A DNA stretch of 64,000 nucleotides from Anaerobacterium chartisolvens (GCF_003337415.1 NZ_QPJT01000013.1:62001-126000); one strand, 5' to 3'; counted from the stretch's first letter, positions 24,059 to 33,351 are shown. Made by a program: numbers and translations. The notes: a model not told the origin generated them from the letters alone.

Positions 24059-25294
24059 GTGAATGATATAATTGTTGGAATGGATATAGGCACTTCCAAG
24101 GTGTGTACTGTAATAGGCCAGTTGGGTAAGGACAACCAGATTGACATTCTTGGAAAAGGCATGGAATATTGCAGCGGGGTGAAAAAGGGCGTAATTGTTG
24201 ATATAGAAGCTACTGCCGACTCCATTAGGGCTTCGGTGCATAAAGCGGAGCAAATGGCCAATATGAAGGTGGGCTCTGCTTATGTCAACATAATAGGGGC
24301 CCATGTGTCAATCACAAGCAACAGAAATTGCGTAGCTATTTCGGCGGAAAACAGGGAGATAACTCAAAAAGATGTTGAGAGAGTGTTGTATGGGGTAAAA
24401 AATGTAAATATTTCCGAAGACAGGGAAATTATAGACATTATTACAAAACAGTATATAATTGATGGGTATGATGAAATAATTGACCCTGTGGGAATGATGG
24501 GCGTAAAGCTGGAGGTTGATGCCCAGATTGTGGCAGGGAAAATCACGTCTGTTCAAAATATAGTAAAAAGCGTTGAGCGTACAGGTATAAAGGTTGACGG
24601 AATAGTGGTCGAAGCCCTTGCGACGGGACAGGCCGCGCTTGCATCCGACGAAAAGGATATGGGAGTAATACTGATTGATGTTGGAGCGGGAGTAACCGAT
24701 ATTTCAGTATATAAAAAGCAAAATCTTGTTTTTTATAATTCACTCCCCGTCGGAGGAGAGCATATAACCAACGATATTTCCATCGGGCTTAAAATACCGT
24801 ACACAGACGCAGAAAAGATAAAAAAGGAATATAGACTGGCTCTTTCGTCGCTTATAAAAAACGATCAGGAGATAACGGTAAATGATCTGGACGGAAATAA
24901 TAAAAAGAGTGTGAGAATATCCGAGGCTGTAGAAATTATTGAGGCCAGAGTATATGAAATAATTTCCTTATGTAAAAATTTAATCGACGGATCAGCGGCT
25001 AAAGGGGGGATAGGTGCGGGTGTTGTTTTAACGGGAGGAGGGATTTCGTACTCCGACGGCGTAAAAGAAATCGCGGAAGAGGTTTTTGAGTTGCCGGTAA
25101 GAATAGCTTCCTATAAATCGTTTGGAATAGGGCAGCCGGAATTTGCAACCGCGGCGGGCATTATAAAATATATTTCAAACAGGCATAAGGGAAGTAATTT
25201 CGGAAGTGACATAACTGTTCAAAAGAATAATCGACTGCCCAAGGAATCGGGTTTCTTGGGAAGAGTATCGGAGTTTATAAAAAAAATATTTTGA
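24059..25294 (+). CDS. ftsA: Cell division protein FtsA
   Basis: A 411-residue actin-like ATPase that tethers FtsZ to the membrane. The phosphate-1 loop is VGMDIGTSKVCTVIG, the 1C/SHS2 domain follows, phosphate 2 is LIDVGAGVTDIS, and the adenosine motif is GVVLTGGGISY. The C-terminal amphipathic helix FLGRVSEFIKKIF serves as membrane-targeting sequence. I choose GTG 24059 as start because GGGGGG ends 9 bases upstream and the protein then begins VNDIIVGMDIG as in relatives; the frame is open further upstream without a ribosome site. Confidence 0.95.
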   Translation: MNDIIVGMDIGTSKVCTVIGQLGKDNQIDILGKGMEYCSGVKKGVIVDIEATADSIRASVHKAEQMANMKVGSAYVNIIGAHVSITSNRNCVAISAENREITQKDVERVLYGVKNVNISEDREIIDIITKQYIIDGYDEIIDPVGMMGVKLEVDAQIVAGKITSVQNIVKSVERTGIKVDGIVVEALATGQAALASDEKDMGVILIDVGAGVTDISVYKKQNLVFYNSLPVGGEHITNDISIGLKIPYTDAEKIKKEYRLALSSLIKNDQEITVNDLDGNNKKSVRISEAVEIIEARVYEIISLCKNLIDGSAAKGGIGAGVVLTGGGISYSDGVKEIAEEVFELPVRIASYKSFGIGQPEFATAAGIIKYISNRHKGSNFGSDITVQKNNRLPKESGFLGRVSEFIKKIF

Positions 25295-25373
25295 ATTATC
25301 CATCCAAGACACAGGACAATCTATTGCCGGTATAAAACTTTTTCTGGCATAAATGGAAAAGATACAAATTACG

Positions 25374-25402
25374 TATACAACATAATATTTTTAGTTTATA
25401 AT
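25374..25402 (+). promoter_or_regulatory. Probable ftsZ promoter
   Basis: TATACA, 17-bp spacer, TATAAT (25397-25402), located 68 bases before the ftsZ start in the 175-base gap after ftsA. Confidence 0.55.
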
Positions 25403-25469
25403 ATATTTAAAAATAGGATAGTTTTAAATACGAATGATAAAAAAGTTATATATAAAGGGGGACTTAAGG

Positions 25470-26564
25470 TTGCTGGAGTTCGATATAGACATGGAGCAAT
25501 TTGCGCAGATAAAGGTTATTGGAGTAGGGGGAGGCGGTAATAATGCCGTAAACAGAATGATAACGGCGGGCCTTCGCGGTGTTGAGTTTATAGCTGTAAA
25601 TACCGACAAGCAGGCGTTGTTCCTGTCAAAAGCCAATACAAAGATACAGATAGGCGACAAGCTCACGAAGGGCCTTGGAGCCGGAGCTAATCCAGAAATC
25701 GGAGAAAAGGCGGCCAATGAGAGCCGTGATGAGATAGCGCAGTCAATAAAGGGCGCGGATATGGTTTTTGTAACCGCAGGAATGGGAGGAGGCACGGGTA
25801 CGGGAGCGGCCCCTGTTGTTGCTCAGGTTGCAAAGGAGATGGGAATTTTGACGGTGGGCGTTGTTACCAAGCCGTTTATGTTTGAGGGAAGAAAGAGAAT
25901 GCAGCACGCAGAGAGGGGTGCTGAAAATCTCAAGGCCGCGGTAGACACTCTGGTTACCATACCGAATGATAGGCTGCTTCAGGTTGCGGAAAAGAAAACG
26001 TCTATGGTTGACGCGTTTAAGATTGCGGATGACGTTTTAAGGCAGGGTGTTCAGGGAATATCGGATTTGATTGCCGTTCCGGGGCTTATAAACCTTGACT
26101 TTGCGGATGTAAGGACAATAATGCTGGACACCGGTATTGCCCATATGGGAATAGGCAGGGCTTCGGGGGACAGCAAGGCCGAGGAGGCAGCAAAGCAGGC
26201 GATACACAGTCCGCTTCTTGAAACCTCGATAGAGGGGGCAAGGGGTGTGCTTGTAAATATTACAGGGGGAGTGGATCTGGGATTGTTTGAGGCCAATACT
26301 GCGGTTGAAATGATTCAAAAGTCTGCCGATCCCGATGCCAACATTATTTTTGGAGCGTCGATAGATGAAAATTTAAAGGATGAGCTGTTAATAACGGTCA
26401 TAGCCACAGGCTTTGACAAGGTACCTGTTATAAAGAAGCTTGAGAAGGCTGCTGAAAAGGCTTCAACGGTAAACCCCACAAGCAGGGACAGAGCCGCTGT
26501 CAGTCCAATGGGCGAGGACGAGCTTGATATACCTACGTTTTTAAGACGAAACAGGTTTAAATAG
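25470..26564 (+). CDS. ftsZ: Cell division GTPase FtsZ
   Basis: A 364-residue tubulin-like GTPase forming the Z ring. It shows [16 protein letters not shown] at the N-terminus, the tubulin signature [11 protein letters not shown] and the T7 loop region ending [10 protein letters not shown]. The C-terminal peptide [15 protein letters not shown] binds FtsA and other partners. TTG 25470 is the start, with AAAGGGGGA 7 bases upstream and [12 protein letters not shown] at the N-terminus as in clostridial relatives; codons up to 25434 are in frame but lack a ribosome site. A strong terminator follows. Confidence 0.96.
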   Translation: MLEFDIDMEQFAQIKVIGVGGGGNNAVNRMITAGLRGVEFIAVNTDKQALFLSKANTKIQIGDKLTKGLGAGANPEIGEKAANESRDEIAQSIKGADMVFVTAGMGGGTGTGAAPVVAQVAKEMGILTVGVVTKPFMFEGRKRMQHAERGAENLKAAVDTLVTIPNDRLLQVAEKKTSMVDAFKIADDVLRQGVQGISDLIAVPGLINLDFADVRTIMLDTGIAHMGIGRASGDSKAEEAAKQAIHSPLLETSIEGARGVLVNITGGVDLGLFEANTAVEMIQKSADPDANIIFGASIDENLKDELLITVIATGFDKVPVIKKLEKAAEKASTVNPTSRDRAAVSPMGEDELDIPTFLRRNRFK

Positions 26565-26577
26565 AGTTATATATTGA

Positions 26578-26616
26578 AAAACACCGGGGGCCTCTAGTGC
26601 TTCCCGGTGTTTTTTG
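26578..26616 (+). terminator. ftsZ terminator
   Basis: AAAACACCGGG pairs with CCCGGTGTTTT, then TTTT; 14 bases after the ftsZ stop codon. Confidence 0.92.
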
Positions 26617-26647
26617 TCATACGATTTTTCTTTTTCTACAAGTGCAT

Positions 26648-26680
26648 TTGACAAAATAATGTATTTATGGAATATATAAT
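26648..26680 (+). promoter_or_regulatory. spoIIG promoter with Spo0A-box-like -35 and long spacer
   Basis: TTGACA (26648-26653) and TATAAT (26675-26680) are separated by 21 bp. TTTGACAAAA over the -35 reads TTTTGTCAAA on the other strand, one base off the Spo0A box core TGTCGAA. The Bacillus subtilis spoIIG promoter is known for the same design, a sigma-A promoter with overlong spacing activated by Spo0A. A second weaker box-like TTTTTGTCATA lies at 26610-26620. The leader to spoIIGA is about 200 bases without a credible gene. Confidence 0.65.
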
Positions 26681-26887
26681 GGTAGTACATTATCGATTGC
26701 GGAAGCTACAGGGAAGCTATCGGCAAGCATATTTATATTACTTTCATAAATTAAAATTCAGGGACATATATATATATGCCGGGGAATATAAATATAACGC
26801 GGAATATTATTTAAGCACTAAAAGAACAAAATTCCTTATGCAGCGTGATGTCCGCACACAATATAAAGATAAAGTGAGGTAATGCAG

Positions 26888-27787
26888 ATGGAAATATATG
26901 TGGATATTCTTTTTCTGGAGAATATCATAATGAATTTTCTGATTCTGCTTGTGACTGCCAAGTTTTCCAAAAGCCCCGCTTCGAGCCTTCGCCTGCTTGC
27001 AGCATCACTTATAGGGGCTGTATATGTGGTGGTTTTGATACTGTTTCCCGGTATAAAGGCTTACTATACCACAACGGCAAAAATAGTGCTGTCCTTTTTA
27101 ATAATTGCAGTGGCATTTTCACCTAAAAAGCTGTCTGCTTTCTTCAAAATCCTCTCTATTTTTTATGTATCCACCTTCATGTTTGCCGGGGCGGCTTTTG
27201 CCTTCCTATATGTCAATCAAAGCGGAGGTTTTGTAAAAAACGGTATTGTATATGTGTTCTGGCAGTCAAAATGGACGCTGCTTTTTCTGTCCATTATAAC
27301 GCTTGGAATTGTATTAAGAGTATTCTGGGAGGTCATTCAATACAGGTTTATAAGAGATAAGCTCCTTGTGCCGGTAAAAATAGCGTTTGAAAGCAAGTTT
27401 ATAGATATGGCGGCCTTGATTGATACCGGCAATTCACTCTATGATCCCTTAACCAACACTCCCGTTATGGTTGTGGAGTTTAAGGCCATAAAGGAAATAC
27501 TTCCCGGAGACATAAAGAGTATTTTTGAGGATGCAAAGGAAAATGATTTGAATTGTGTTACAAGCATTGTTTCCAACTCATCATGGTCGCCCAGATTCAG
27601 GCTTATTCCCTTTACATCCTTAGGTAAGGAAAACGGAATGCTTATAGGCTTTAAGCCGGATTATATAGAGGTGGGTGAAAATGAAGAAAAGAAGGGAGTC
27701 AATGATGTGATTGTGGGAATATACAACAGGGCTCTGTCTAAAAATGAAAGGTATAAGGCCCTTCTTAACCCTGTATTGGCATCGTAA
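26888..27787 (+). CDS. spoIIGA: Sigma-E processing peptidase SpoIIGA
   Basis: A 299-residue membrane aspartic protease that cleaves pro-sigma-E in the mother cell on signal from the forespore (SpoIIR). Five membrane segments occupy residues 1-150. The soluble half has the catalytic Asp179 in ALIDTGNSLYDP. I start it at ATG 26888 (GTGAGG 8 bases upstream, protein begins MEIYVDILFLENIIMN); an in-frame ATG two codons earlier is too close to the ribosome site. Followed 60 bases later by its substrate gene sigE. Confidence 0.94.
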   Translation: MEIYVDILFLENIIMNFLILLVTAKFSKSPASSLRLLAASLIGAVYVVVLILFPGIKAYYTTTAKIVLSFLIIAVAFSPKKLSAFFKILSIFYVSTFMFAGAAFAFLYVNQSGGFVKNGIVYVFWQSKWTLLFLSIITLGIVLRVFWEVIQYRFIRDKLLVPVKIAFESKFIDMAALIDTGNSLYDPLTNTPVMVVEFKAIKEILPGDIKSIFEDAKENDLNCVTSIVSNSSWSPRFRLIPFTSLGKENGMLIGFKPDYIEVGENEEKKGVNDVIVGIYNRALSKNERYKALLNPVLAS

Positions 27788-27846
27788 AATATGAAAAATA
27801 AGTTTAGTGCATTAATTTATGAAATAATTAAAAAGGGGATGGAGAA

Positions 27847-28578
27847 ATGAGACTTATTAGCAGAATTAAGCTGACGCTTAGGGTGAATTATGTAAACTTA
27901 CTGAGAAGGCTGGGACTTTATAAGGATTATCCCATACACTATATAGGCGGAAGTGAAGCATTGCCTCCCCCTTTAAGCAGCGACGAGGAAAGCTATTTGT
28001 TGAGAAAGCTTGAAAAACAGGACTATGGGGTTAAGTCCATTCTCATTGAGAGAAATTTAAGGCTTGTGGTATATATCGCACGGAAATTTGAAAATACGGG
28101 GGTTGGGGTGGAAGACTTGATTTCCATAGGCACCATAGGCCTAATTAAGGCAATTAATACCTTTAATCCATCTAAGAACATAAAGCTGGCTACATATGCC
28201 TCGAGATGCATAGAAAATGAAATACTGATGTATTTAAGAAGAAATAACAGAATAAAGACCGAGATATCTATTGACGAGCCGTTAAACATAGATTGGGATG
28301 GAAATGAGCTGCTTCTTTCCGACATTCTGGGCACTGAAAACGATCTCATTTACAGAAGCATAGAGGATGAGGTGGATAAGGAGCTTTTGGGTACGGCCAT
28401 GAAAAAGCTGTCTATGCGCGAGAAAAAGATTATGGAGCTGAGATTCGGCCTCGCAAATGGAGTGGAAAGGACTCAAAAGGAGGTTGCGGATATGCTGGGA
28501 ATATCTCAATCCTATATATCGAGACTGGAAAAAAGAATAATAGGAAGGCTTAAAAAGGAAATAAACAGGCTTGTGTAA
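27847..28578 (+). CDS. sigE: RNA polymerase sporulation sigma factor SigE
   Basis: A 243-residue sigma-70 family member. The N-terminal pro-sequence of about 30 residues (amphipathic, [20 protein letters not shown]) is followed by the conserved processing region [13 protein letters not shown]. Region 2 has [14 protein letters not shown] and [17 protein letters not shown], and region 4.2 has [20 protein letters not shown]. It directs early mother-cell gene expression after cleavage by SpoIIGA. ATG 27847 with AAAAGGGGATGG upstream. Confidence 0.96.
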   Translation: MRLISRIKLTLRVNYVNLLRRLGLYKDYPIHYIGGSEALPPPLSSDEESYLLRKLEKQDYGVKSILIERNLRLVVYIARKFENTGVGVEDLISIGTIGLIKAINTFNPSKNIKLATYASRCIENEILMYLRRNNRIKTEISIDEPLNIDWDGNELLLSDILGTENDLIYRSIEDEVDKELLGTAMKKLSMREKKIMELRFGLANGVERTQKEVADMLGISQSYISRLEKRIIGRLKKEINRLV

Positions 28579-28671
28579 GGGGGCTCTTTTGAAAATGGCT
28601 TAAATAGCTGAAAGCACGATGAAATAAGGTTTGTCAAGGTCTATATCAAAAAATTTTTGTGTGTTTTTTCA

Positions 28672-28699
28672 GTATAAAAACTACCTCTCTGGCAATAAT
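28672..28699 (+). promoter_or_regulatory. Sigma-F/sigma-G type promoter upstream of sigG
   Basis: GTATA (28672-28676), 14-base spacer, GGCAATAAT (28691-28699), matching the forespore -10 pattern GGnnAnAnT. It lies about 75 bases before the sigG start, as expected for transcription of sigG by sigma-F and its own product. Confidence 0.7.
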
Positions 28700-28772
28700 G
28701 ATATTGACGCTGAAAACGCAAGACAATGTTTTTAGTATCTTAGTTCGGGAAAAAATGCCGGGAGGTTTTTCT

Positions 28773-29546
28773 ATGCTAATCAACAAGGTGGAGATTTGTG
28801 GAGTAAACACATCAAAATTGCCAGTTTTAACAAATGAACAAAAGAAGGTTCTCTTTGAAAGGATGCATAAGGGGGACGGCACGGCACGGGAAGAGTTTAT
28901 AAAGGGCAACTTAAGGCTTGTATTAAGTGTGATTCAAAGATTTAATAATAGAGGAGAATATGTTGACGACCTTTTTCAGGTAGGGTGCATAGGGCTTATT
29001 AAAGCTATTGATAATTTTGACGTTACACAGAATGTAAAATTTTCCACCTATGCTGTGCCAATGATAATAGGTGAAATACGAAGGTATTTAAGGGACAACA
29101 ATTCAATCCGTGTCAGCAGATCCTTAAGAGATATCGCATATAAGGCTTTGCAGGCAAAGGAGAGGTTGACAAGCAAAAACGCCAAGGAGCCGACTATTAC
29201 CGATATAGCCGCGGAGCTGAGCCTTCCGAAGGAGGATGTGGTATTTGCGCTTGACGCCATACAGGACCCCATATCGTTATTTGAATCGGTATATCATGAC
29301 GGAGGGGATGCAATATATGTAATGGATCAGGTGAGTGATGACAAGAACCACGATGAAAACTGGCTGGAGGGAATATCCTTAAAGGAGGCCATGAGAAGGC
29401 TGAACGAGCGGGAGAAGCTTATATTAAACCTCAGGTTTTTTCAGGGAAGGACACAGATGGAGGTTGCGGAGGAGATAGGAATATCTCAGGCACAGGTATC
29501 ACGGCTTGAAAAAACCGCCCTGCTTCATATGAGAAAATATATATAA
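28773..29546 (+). CDS. sigG: RNA polymerase sporulation sigma factor SigG
   Basis: A 257-residue late forespore sigma factor. The N-terminal INKVEICGVNTSKLPVL is a hallmark of SigG. Region 2 has DLFQVGCIGLIKAID and FSTYAVPMIIGEIRRYLRD, region 3 has VSRSLRDIAYKALQ, and region 4.2 has TQMEVAEEIGISQAQVSRLE. ATG 28773 has GGGAGG 7 bases upstream; the open frame extends 38 codons further but would run across the promoter. A terminator follows 45 bases after the stop. Confidence 0.96.
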   Translation: MLINKVEICGVNTSKLPVLTNEQKKVLFERMHKGDGTAREEFIKGNLRLVLSVIQRFNNRGEYVDDLFQVGCIGLIKAIDNFDVTQNVKFSTYAVPMIIGEIRRYLRDNNSIRVSRSLRDIAYKALQAKERLTSKNAKEPTITDIAAELSLPKEDVVFALDAIQDPISLFESVYHDGGDAIYVMDQVSDDKNHDENWLEGISLKEAMRRLNEREKLILNLRFFQGRTQMEVAEEIGISQAQVSRLEKTALLHMRKYI

Positions 29547-29590
29547 AAACACAAAATAATATTTATTTTGGTTCAAATGCCGTTAAATAT

Positions 29591-29628
29591 AAAACACCTT
29601 TAGAGAGAAATGCTCATGGGTGTTTTTT
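29591..29628 (+). terminator. sigG terminator
   Basis: AAAACACC and GGGTGTTTTTT arms (one G-T pair) separated by about 19 bases, ending in a T-run. Confidence 0.8.
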
Positions 29629-29699
29629 CATATGGATACCGACATACGCATATACTTATATAAAGAAGTGCAGCAATATTTGTAAACGGTGGTGTTTTT

Positions 29700-29963
29700 A
29701 TGTGCAGGTCATTGGAGCTTAAGCAGAAGGAAGTAATAAACATATCCGACGGAAGAAGGCTTGGATTTGTTTCGGATGTGATTATTAACCTTGAGGACGG
29801 AAGGCTGGACGCTATTGTTATACCGGGAGCGGGGAAGTTTTTCGGAATAATAGGCAAGGACAGCGAGATAGTTATAGTATGGGACAATATAAAGAAAATA
29901 GGAGAGGATATAATTCTTGTGGATATGGATGAAAGATTTATAAGAAAGTACTTCGATTATTGA
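29700..29963 (+). CDS. ylmC: YlmC/YmxH family sporulation protein (PRC-barrel)
   Basis: An 87-residue single-domain PRC-barrel protein: ELKQKEVINISDGRRLGFVSD at the N-terminus and IVIVWDNIKKIGEDIILVD at the C-terminus. The family is common in spore formers next to sigG; its role is not established. ATG 29700; the ribosome site is not strong (GGTGG). The promoter of nrdR overlaps its end. Confidence 0.88.
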   Translation: MCRSLELKQKEVINISDGRRLGFVSDVIINLEDGRLDAIVIPGAGKFFGIIGKDSEIVIVWDNIKKIGEDIILVDMDERFIRKYFDY

Positions 29964-29988
29964 CAAAAAATATTAATTATATTGAATA
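29960..29988 (+). promoter_or_regulatory. Probable nrdR promoter
   Basis: TTGACA at 29960-29965 overlaps the ylmC stop codon. A 17-bp spacer leads to TGAATA (29983-29988), which is a weak -10 match; AATAAT two bases on is an alternative. About 90 bases of leader to nrdR. Confidence 0.45.
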
Positions 29989-30078
29989 ATGCTATGATAA
30001 AATGTATTATATAAATTAAAATACTGTAAGAATACTGTAAAAGTTTCCCGACTTTAAGGGGAATTTTGGAGGAAGCAT

Positions 30079-30534
30079 ATGAAATGTCCCTACTGCGGCT
30101 TTTTGGAGGATAGAGTAATTGACTCAAGGCCCACTGATGAAAATTCGGCTATCAGAAGAAGAAGAGAATGCGCTAAATGCTTAAAAAGATTTACCACATA
30201 TGAAAAGATAGAGAATCTTCCTCTGGTGGTTATAAAAAAGGACAAGACCCGTCAGACCTTTGACAGGGAAAAGCTTATCAACGGGCTGCTCAGGGCATGT
30301 GGCAAAAGGCCTATATCGGTAAATGATCTGGAAAAGCTTGTAGACAGCATTGAAAGCCAGGCGTACAATACCATGCGGAGAGAGATAACCTCCGAGGAGA
30401 TAGGCGAAATGGTAATGGAGCGGCTTAAGGATATGGATGAGGTGGCATATGTGAGGTTTGCTTCGGTATACAGGCAGTTTAAGGATATAAATACGTTTAT
30501 GGATGAACTCAGAAATCTTTTGAAGGACAAATAA
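30079..30534 (+). CDS. nrdR: Transcriptional repressor NrdR
   Basis: A 151-residue nucleotide-sensing repressor of ribonucleotide reductase genes. The N-terminal zinc ribbon has CPYCG and CAKCLKRF around a DNA-binding loop RRRRECAKC. The ATP-cone follows from about residue 48 ([20 protein letters not shown]). ATG 30079 with TTGGAGGAAG upstream. Length is standard. A terminator lies 26 bases after the stop. No obvious nrd gene is in the window. Confidence 0.96.
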   Translation: MKCPYCGFLEDRVIDSRPTDENSAIRRRRECAKCLKRFTTYEKIENLPLVVIKKDKTRQTFDREKLINGLLRACGKRPISVNDLEKLVDSIESQAYNTMRREITSEEIGEMVMERLKDMDEVAYVRFASVYRQFKDINTFMDELRNLLKDK

Positions 30535-30560
30535 AATATTAGCAGCTTTAAGCATAAGCC

Positions 30561-30588
30561 AGAGGTGGGAACGGCACCTCTTTTTTTG
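30561..30588 (+). terminator. nrdR terminator
   Basis: AGAGGTG and CACCTCT arms, 7-base loop, then a run of T residues. Confidence 0.93.
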
Positions 30589-30628
30589 CAGGGTAAATTT
30601 TATAGTGTAACGGAAGAGGTATTTTCAA

Positions 30629-32503
30629 ATGAATGTTTTCGAGAAGAATTTAAGCCTGATAAAAAGCTGTCAGCCGGATGTTTTTAATAAGCTGGACGCT
30701 TACATAAAGGGTGTATATGTGCCCTTAAACAATAATATCGAGCAAATTGCGCTTGCAAATCAGGATGATATTATAATAAATATGCTTGTGACATGCAATG
30801 GAGCCGGACATCTTATCTGCGATCACGAGGATCCCATAAGCCAGGCATATAATTGGATAGACAGGTATATAGACCCTTCCAGCAAGGCGGATATTGTATT
30901 CGGCTTAGGCTTCGGATACCATATAGAGGTTTTGCTTACAAGCTTTAAAAACAGAAGGGTTACGGTGATAGAGCCTGATATTGAGCTGTTTTATCAGATA
31001 CTTAAGGTAAGAAACATGGAGCTTGTAATTACAAAAGCTGACATATTCGTGGATGAGCCGGTGGATGTGATATTGGGGAAATTAAATACGCTGCTGTGGG
31101 ATGCCGACAAGGGAGGAATACAGTGCCAGCCGTTCGAGGTATACGGAGAGATGTTCCCCGGGCTGTGGGACGATTTAAGGGAAAGGTTTATAAAAGCTGC
31201 TCATAATTTCAATGTTGACATATCAACCATAAGGCTTTTCGGAGAATTATGGGTTCACAACAACATAAAAAATGCCGCAAGGCTTCATGAGGCTTCAAAC
31301 GCATGGGGGCTTGCCGGGAATTTCAGAAACATACCCGGAATTCTTGTGTCGGCAGGGCCTTCTCTCTCTAAAAACGTTCATCTTCTGAACGAGCTGAAAA
31401 GCAAGGCTGTAATTATGGCGGCGGGAACAGCGGTGAATGTCCTTGAAAGGTATGGAGTAACGCCTCATTTTATGGTTGGAACAGACGGAACTGAGGGCGA
31501 GGCGGAGATTCATAAAAAGGTACGGTCGAGGGATATATATTTTATTTATTCAAATCAGGTTGCCACAGGCTCTGTTGAGAGCTACAGGGGGCCTAAATAT
31601 TTTATGAATTTTCCTGTGGATGTTTACAGTGAAAGGTTTTTAAAATACGCGGGAGTACATTCCGAATTGTTTGCAAGCGGACCGTCGGTTGCCAACACCT
31701 GCTTTGACCTCCTCCTGAAAATGGGCTGCAACCCTATAATACTTGTAGGGCAGGATCTTGCGTTTACGGGAGGAATAAAATACGCGGGAGAGGAAGCACA
31801 CGGACAGGCTCATGCTGATAGTTCGGACTATGAAAAAAAGGGATATACTCTCACAAAGGATATATATGGACAGGACATATACACTCGAGCGGATTTTATT
31901 TCCATGAAGAACTGGTTCGAAATGTATTTTGAGAAGGCAAAGGATATTGTCGATATTATAAATGCCACCGAAGGGGGACTGAATATCAACTTTGCAACAA
32001 ACGATACGTTAGAGAGTACAATTCAAAAGGGAAGCTTCAGGGAGGCCAACATTGAAGGTAAAATAAGAGATATATACAAGTCAAACCTTTTTGGAGAGGA
32101 AGTAAAAGATAAGCTTAAAGCCTATAATGAAATTATATACCGCGAAATAGAAAGGCTCTGCCAGTGCTCAAAAAGGCAGAAAAAGCTTGCAGACCTTATA
32201 AAAAGGGAGGTTTATCATCCCACGAGAGACAAAAAGGCATTTAAAAGGACTGTAGACGAAATAAGCACTCTTGCCGATGCCGTAATTGAGTCACCTATAT
32301 ATGACTCTGTTTTGAAGAGAATAATTGAAATAGAGTTTTACTTAATTAAGGCAGAGCTGGAACGAGCATTAAAAGAGACATCAAATTATGGCTCTGTAAA
32401 GAATGCCTACATGAATGCAATAGAAAGACAGAACAGTATGTTAGAGCAAAAGCTGGTAAAGATAAAGGAGCTGCTAGAAGTAAAAGATGAGGATTGTCAA
32501 TAA
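30629..32503 (+). CDS. DUF115 motility-associated (Maf-type) glycosyltransferase-like protein
   Basis: A 624-residue protein of the DUF115 family. Residues 70-190 form a Rossmann-like region (VFGLGFGYHIEVL, VTVIEPDIELF). The core DUF115 domain from about 215 has GILVSAGPSLSKNV, HFMVGTDGTEGE and IILVGQDLAFTGG. The last 150 residues are helical and charged. Campylobacter and clostridial Maf proteins transfer nonulosonic (pseudaminic/legionaminic-type) sugars to flagellin, and the flagellar operon 8 kb downstream fits that use. The acceptor flagellin and sugar genes are not in the window, so specificity is open. ATG 30629 with GGAAGAGG upstream. Confidence 0.85.
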   Translation: MNVFEKNLSLIKSCQPDVFNKLDAYIKGVYVPLNNNIEQIALANQDDIIINMLVTCNGAGHLICDHEDPISQAYNWIDRYIDPSSKADIVFGLGFGYHIEVLLTSFKNRRVTVIEPDIELFYQILKVRNMELVITKADIFVDEPVDVILGKLNTLLWDADKGGIQCQPFEVYGEMFPGLWDDLRERFIKAAHNFNVDISTIRLFGELWVHNNIKNAARLHEASNAWGLAGNFRNIPGILVSAGPSLSKNVHLLNELKSKAVIMAAGTAVNVLERYGVTPHFMVGTDGTEGEAEIHKKVRSRDIYFIYSNQVATGSVESYRGPKYFMNFPVDVYSERFLKYAGVHSELFASGPSVANTCFDLLLKMGCNPIILVGQDLAFTGGIKYAGEEAHGQAHADSSDYEKKGYTLTKDIYGQDIYTRADFISMKNWFEMYFEKAKDIVDIINATEGGLNINFATNDTLESTIQKGSFREANIEGKIRDIYKSNLFGEEVKDKLKAYNEIIYREIERLCQCSKRQKKLADLIKREVYHPTRDKKAFKRTVDEISTLADAVIESPIYDSVLKRIIEIEFYLIKAELERALKETSNYGSVKNAYMNAIERQNSMLEQKLVKIKELLEVKDEDCQ

Positions 32504-33076
32504 ATAAAAGCAGGGCTCATAATGTTTTTGGCTGTTTCAATTTAAGGTGGTTTTACATGCCTGTAAGCAGCATTCATAATGAGCCTATAGGAACTTCAAA
32601 ACCTTAACCCGGCGTTTTAAGGATTATTTTTATGAGCTTCTTTCACAGAAAGCCTGCAGGAAGTAATCAAACTGCCGCAGTCTTTATGCAAATTACAGAA
32701 ACAGGAATTAAGATGTTGCAAACAAGTGAGCTCAAATGTCTGCTTTCTATAAAATCCATTTCGTAAAATTTCCTATGAAGCCCTAAAAATTTAAGTCCTC
32801 TGCCATTCCTCCTAATAAAAGCGTCCTGTTTTTAGGAGGCTTTACTGCCAGCCTTCAGGCATTTCCATAAAATCACTCTGTGTTTTATAATAACCCTGAA
32901 TAATCATTAATGAGCCCTGCGAATATTATTATAATCAAAACGACAATTTTGATACCTGACAAATTTTTGCGCAGCGAATTACAAAAAATAAATTGCATAT
33001 GGCTTTCCTAATTGAATACTTTAATTTTATCCCTATGCTATAGGATATGTGAATATTAAACTGATAAAAACAGCTT
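32504..33076. other. Gene-free stretch with short inverted repeats
   Basis: About 570 bases after the DUF115 gene without a credible frame. GGCTCAT (32514-32520) pairs with ATGAGCC (32579-32585), and CCTCCTAA / TTAGGAGG at about 32805-32838 form a second hairpin. Neither has a clear T-run. It may hold decayed sequence or an unrecognised RNA. Confidence 0.4.
32980..32997 (+). repeat. 18-bp direct repeat, left of hicAB
   Basis: TACAAAAAATAAATTGCA, identical to 33806-33823. The pair encloses the hicAB promoter and both genes (826 bases apart). Confidence 0.7.
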
Positions 33077-33105
33077 TTGACAGGCGCATGAATTAGGCGT
33101 ATAAT
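33077..33105 (+). promoter_or_regulatory. Consensus sigma-A promoter of hicAB
   Basis: TTGACA (33077-33082), 17-bp spacer, TATAAT (33100-33105): a perfect consensus. AATTTAAATT directly after the -10 is palindromic and GGCG occurs twice in the spacer; either could be part of the operator bound by HicB. Confidence 0.88.
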
Positions 33106-33127
33106 TTAAATTCAGGAGGGAGCAAAG

Positions 33128-33316
33128 ATGACCGTCAGAGAGATATTAAAAATATTACATAATGATGGATGGATAGAAATTGAAGCAAGGACAAAAGGCT
33201 CTCATATACAACTGAAATATCCAACCAAGACTGGTAAGGTCACAGTACCAAATCACAAAGGGGATATTGCTCCCGGTACACTTAATAGTATTTATAGACA
33301 GGCAGGGTTAAAATAA
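33128..33316 (+). CDS. hicA: HicA-type mRNA interferase toxin
   Basis: A 62-residue double-stranded-RNA-binding-fold toxin. The catalytic His26 is in TKGSHIQLKYP, and the C-terminal VTVPNHKGDIAPGTLNSI is the family hallmark. It is expected to cleave mRNA when free of HicB. ATG 33128 with CAGGAGGG 7 bases upstream. The antitoxin gene follows 35 bases later, toxin first as usual in HicAB. Confidence 0.93.
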   Translation: MTVREILKILHNDGWIEIEARTKGSHIQLKYPTKTGKVTVPNHKGDIAPGTLNSIYRQAGLK

Positions 33317-33351
33317 AGTTGATGCCTGAATTTAAAGAAGGAGATATGATT

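Noticed and set aside
26667-26882. 71-codon frame before spoIIGA
   Set aside because: It begins inside the spoIIG promoter, has no ribosome site and a Tyr/Lys/Arg-rich random composition; it is the promoter leader.
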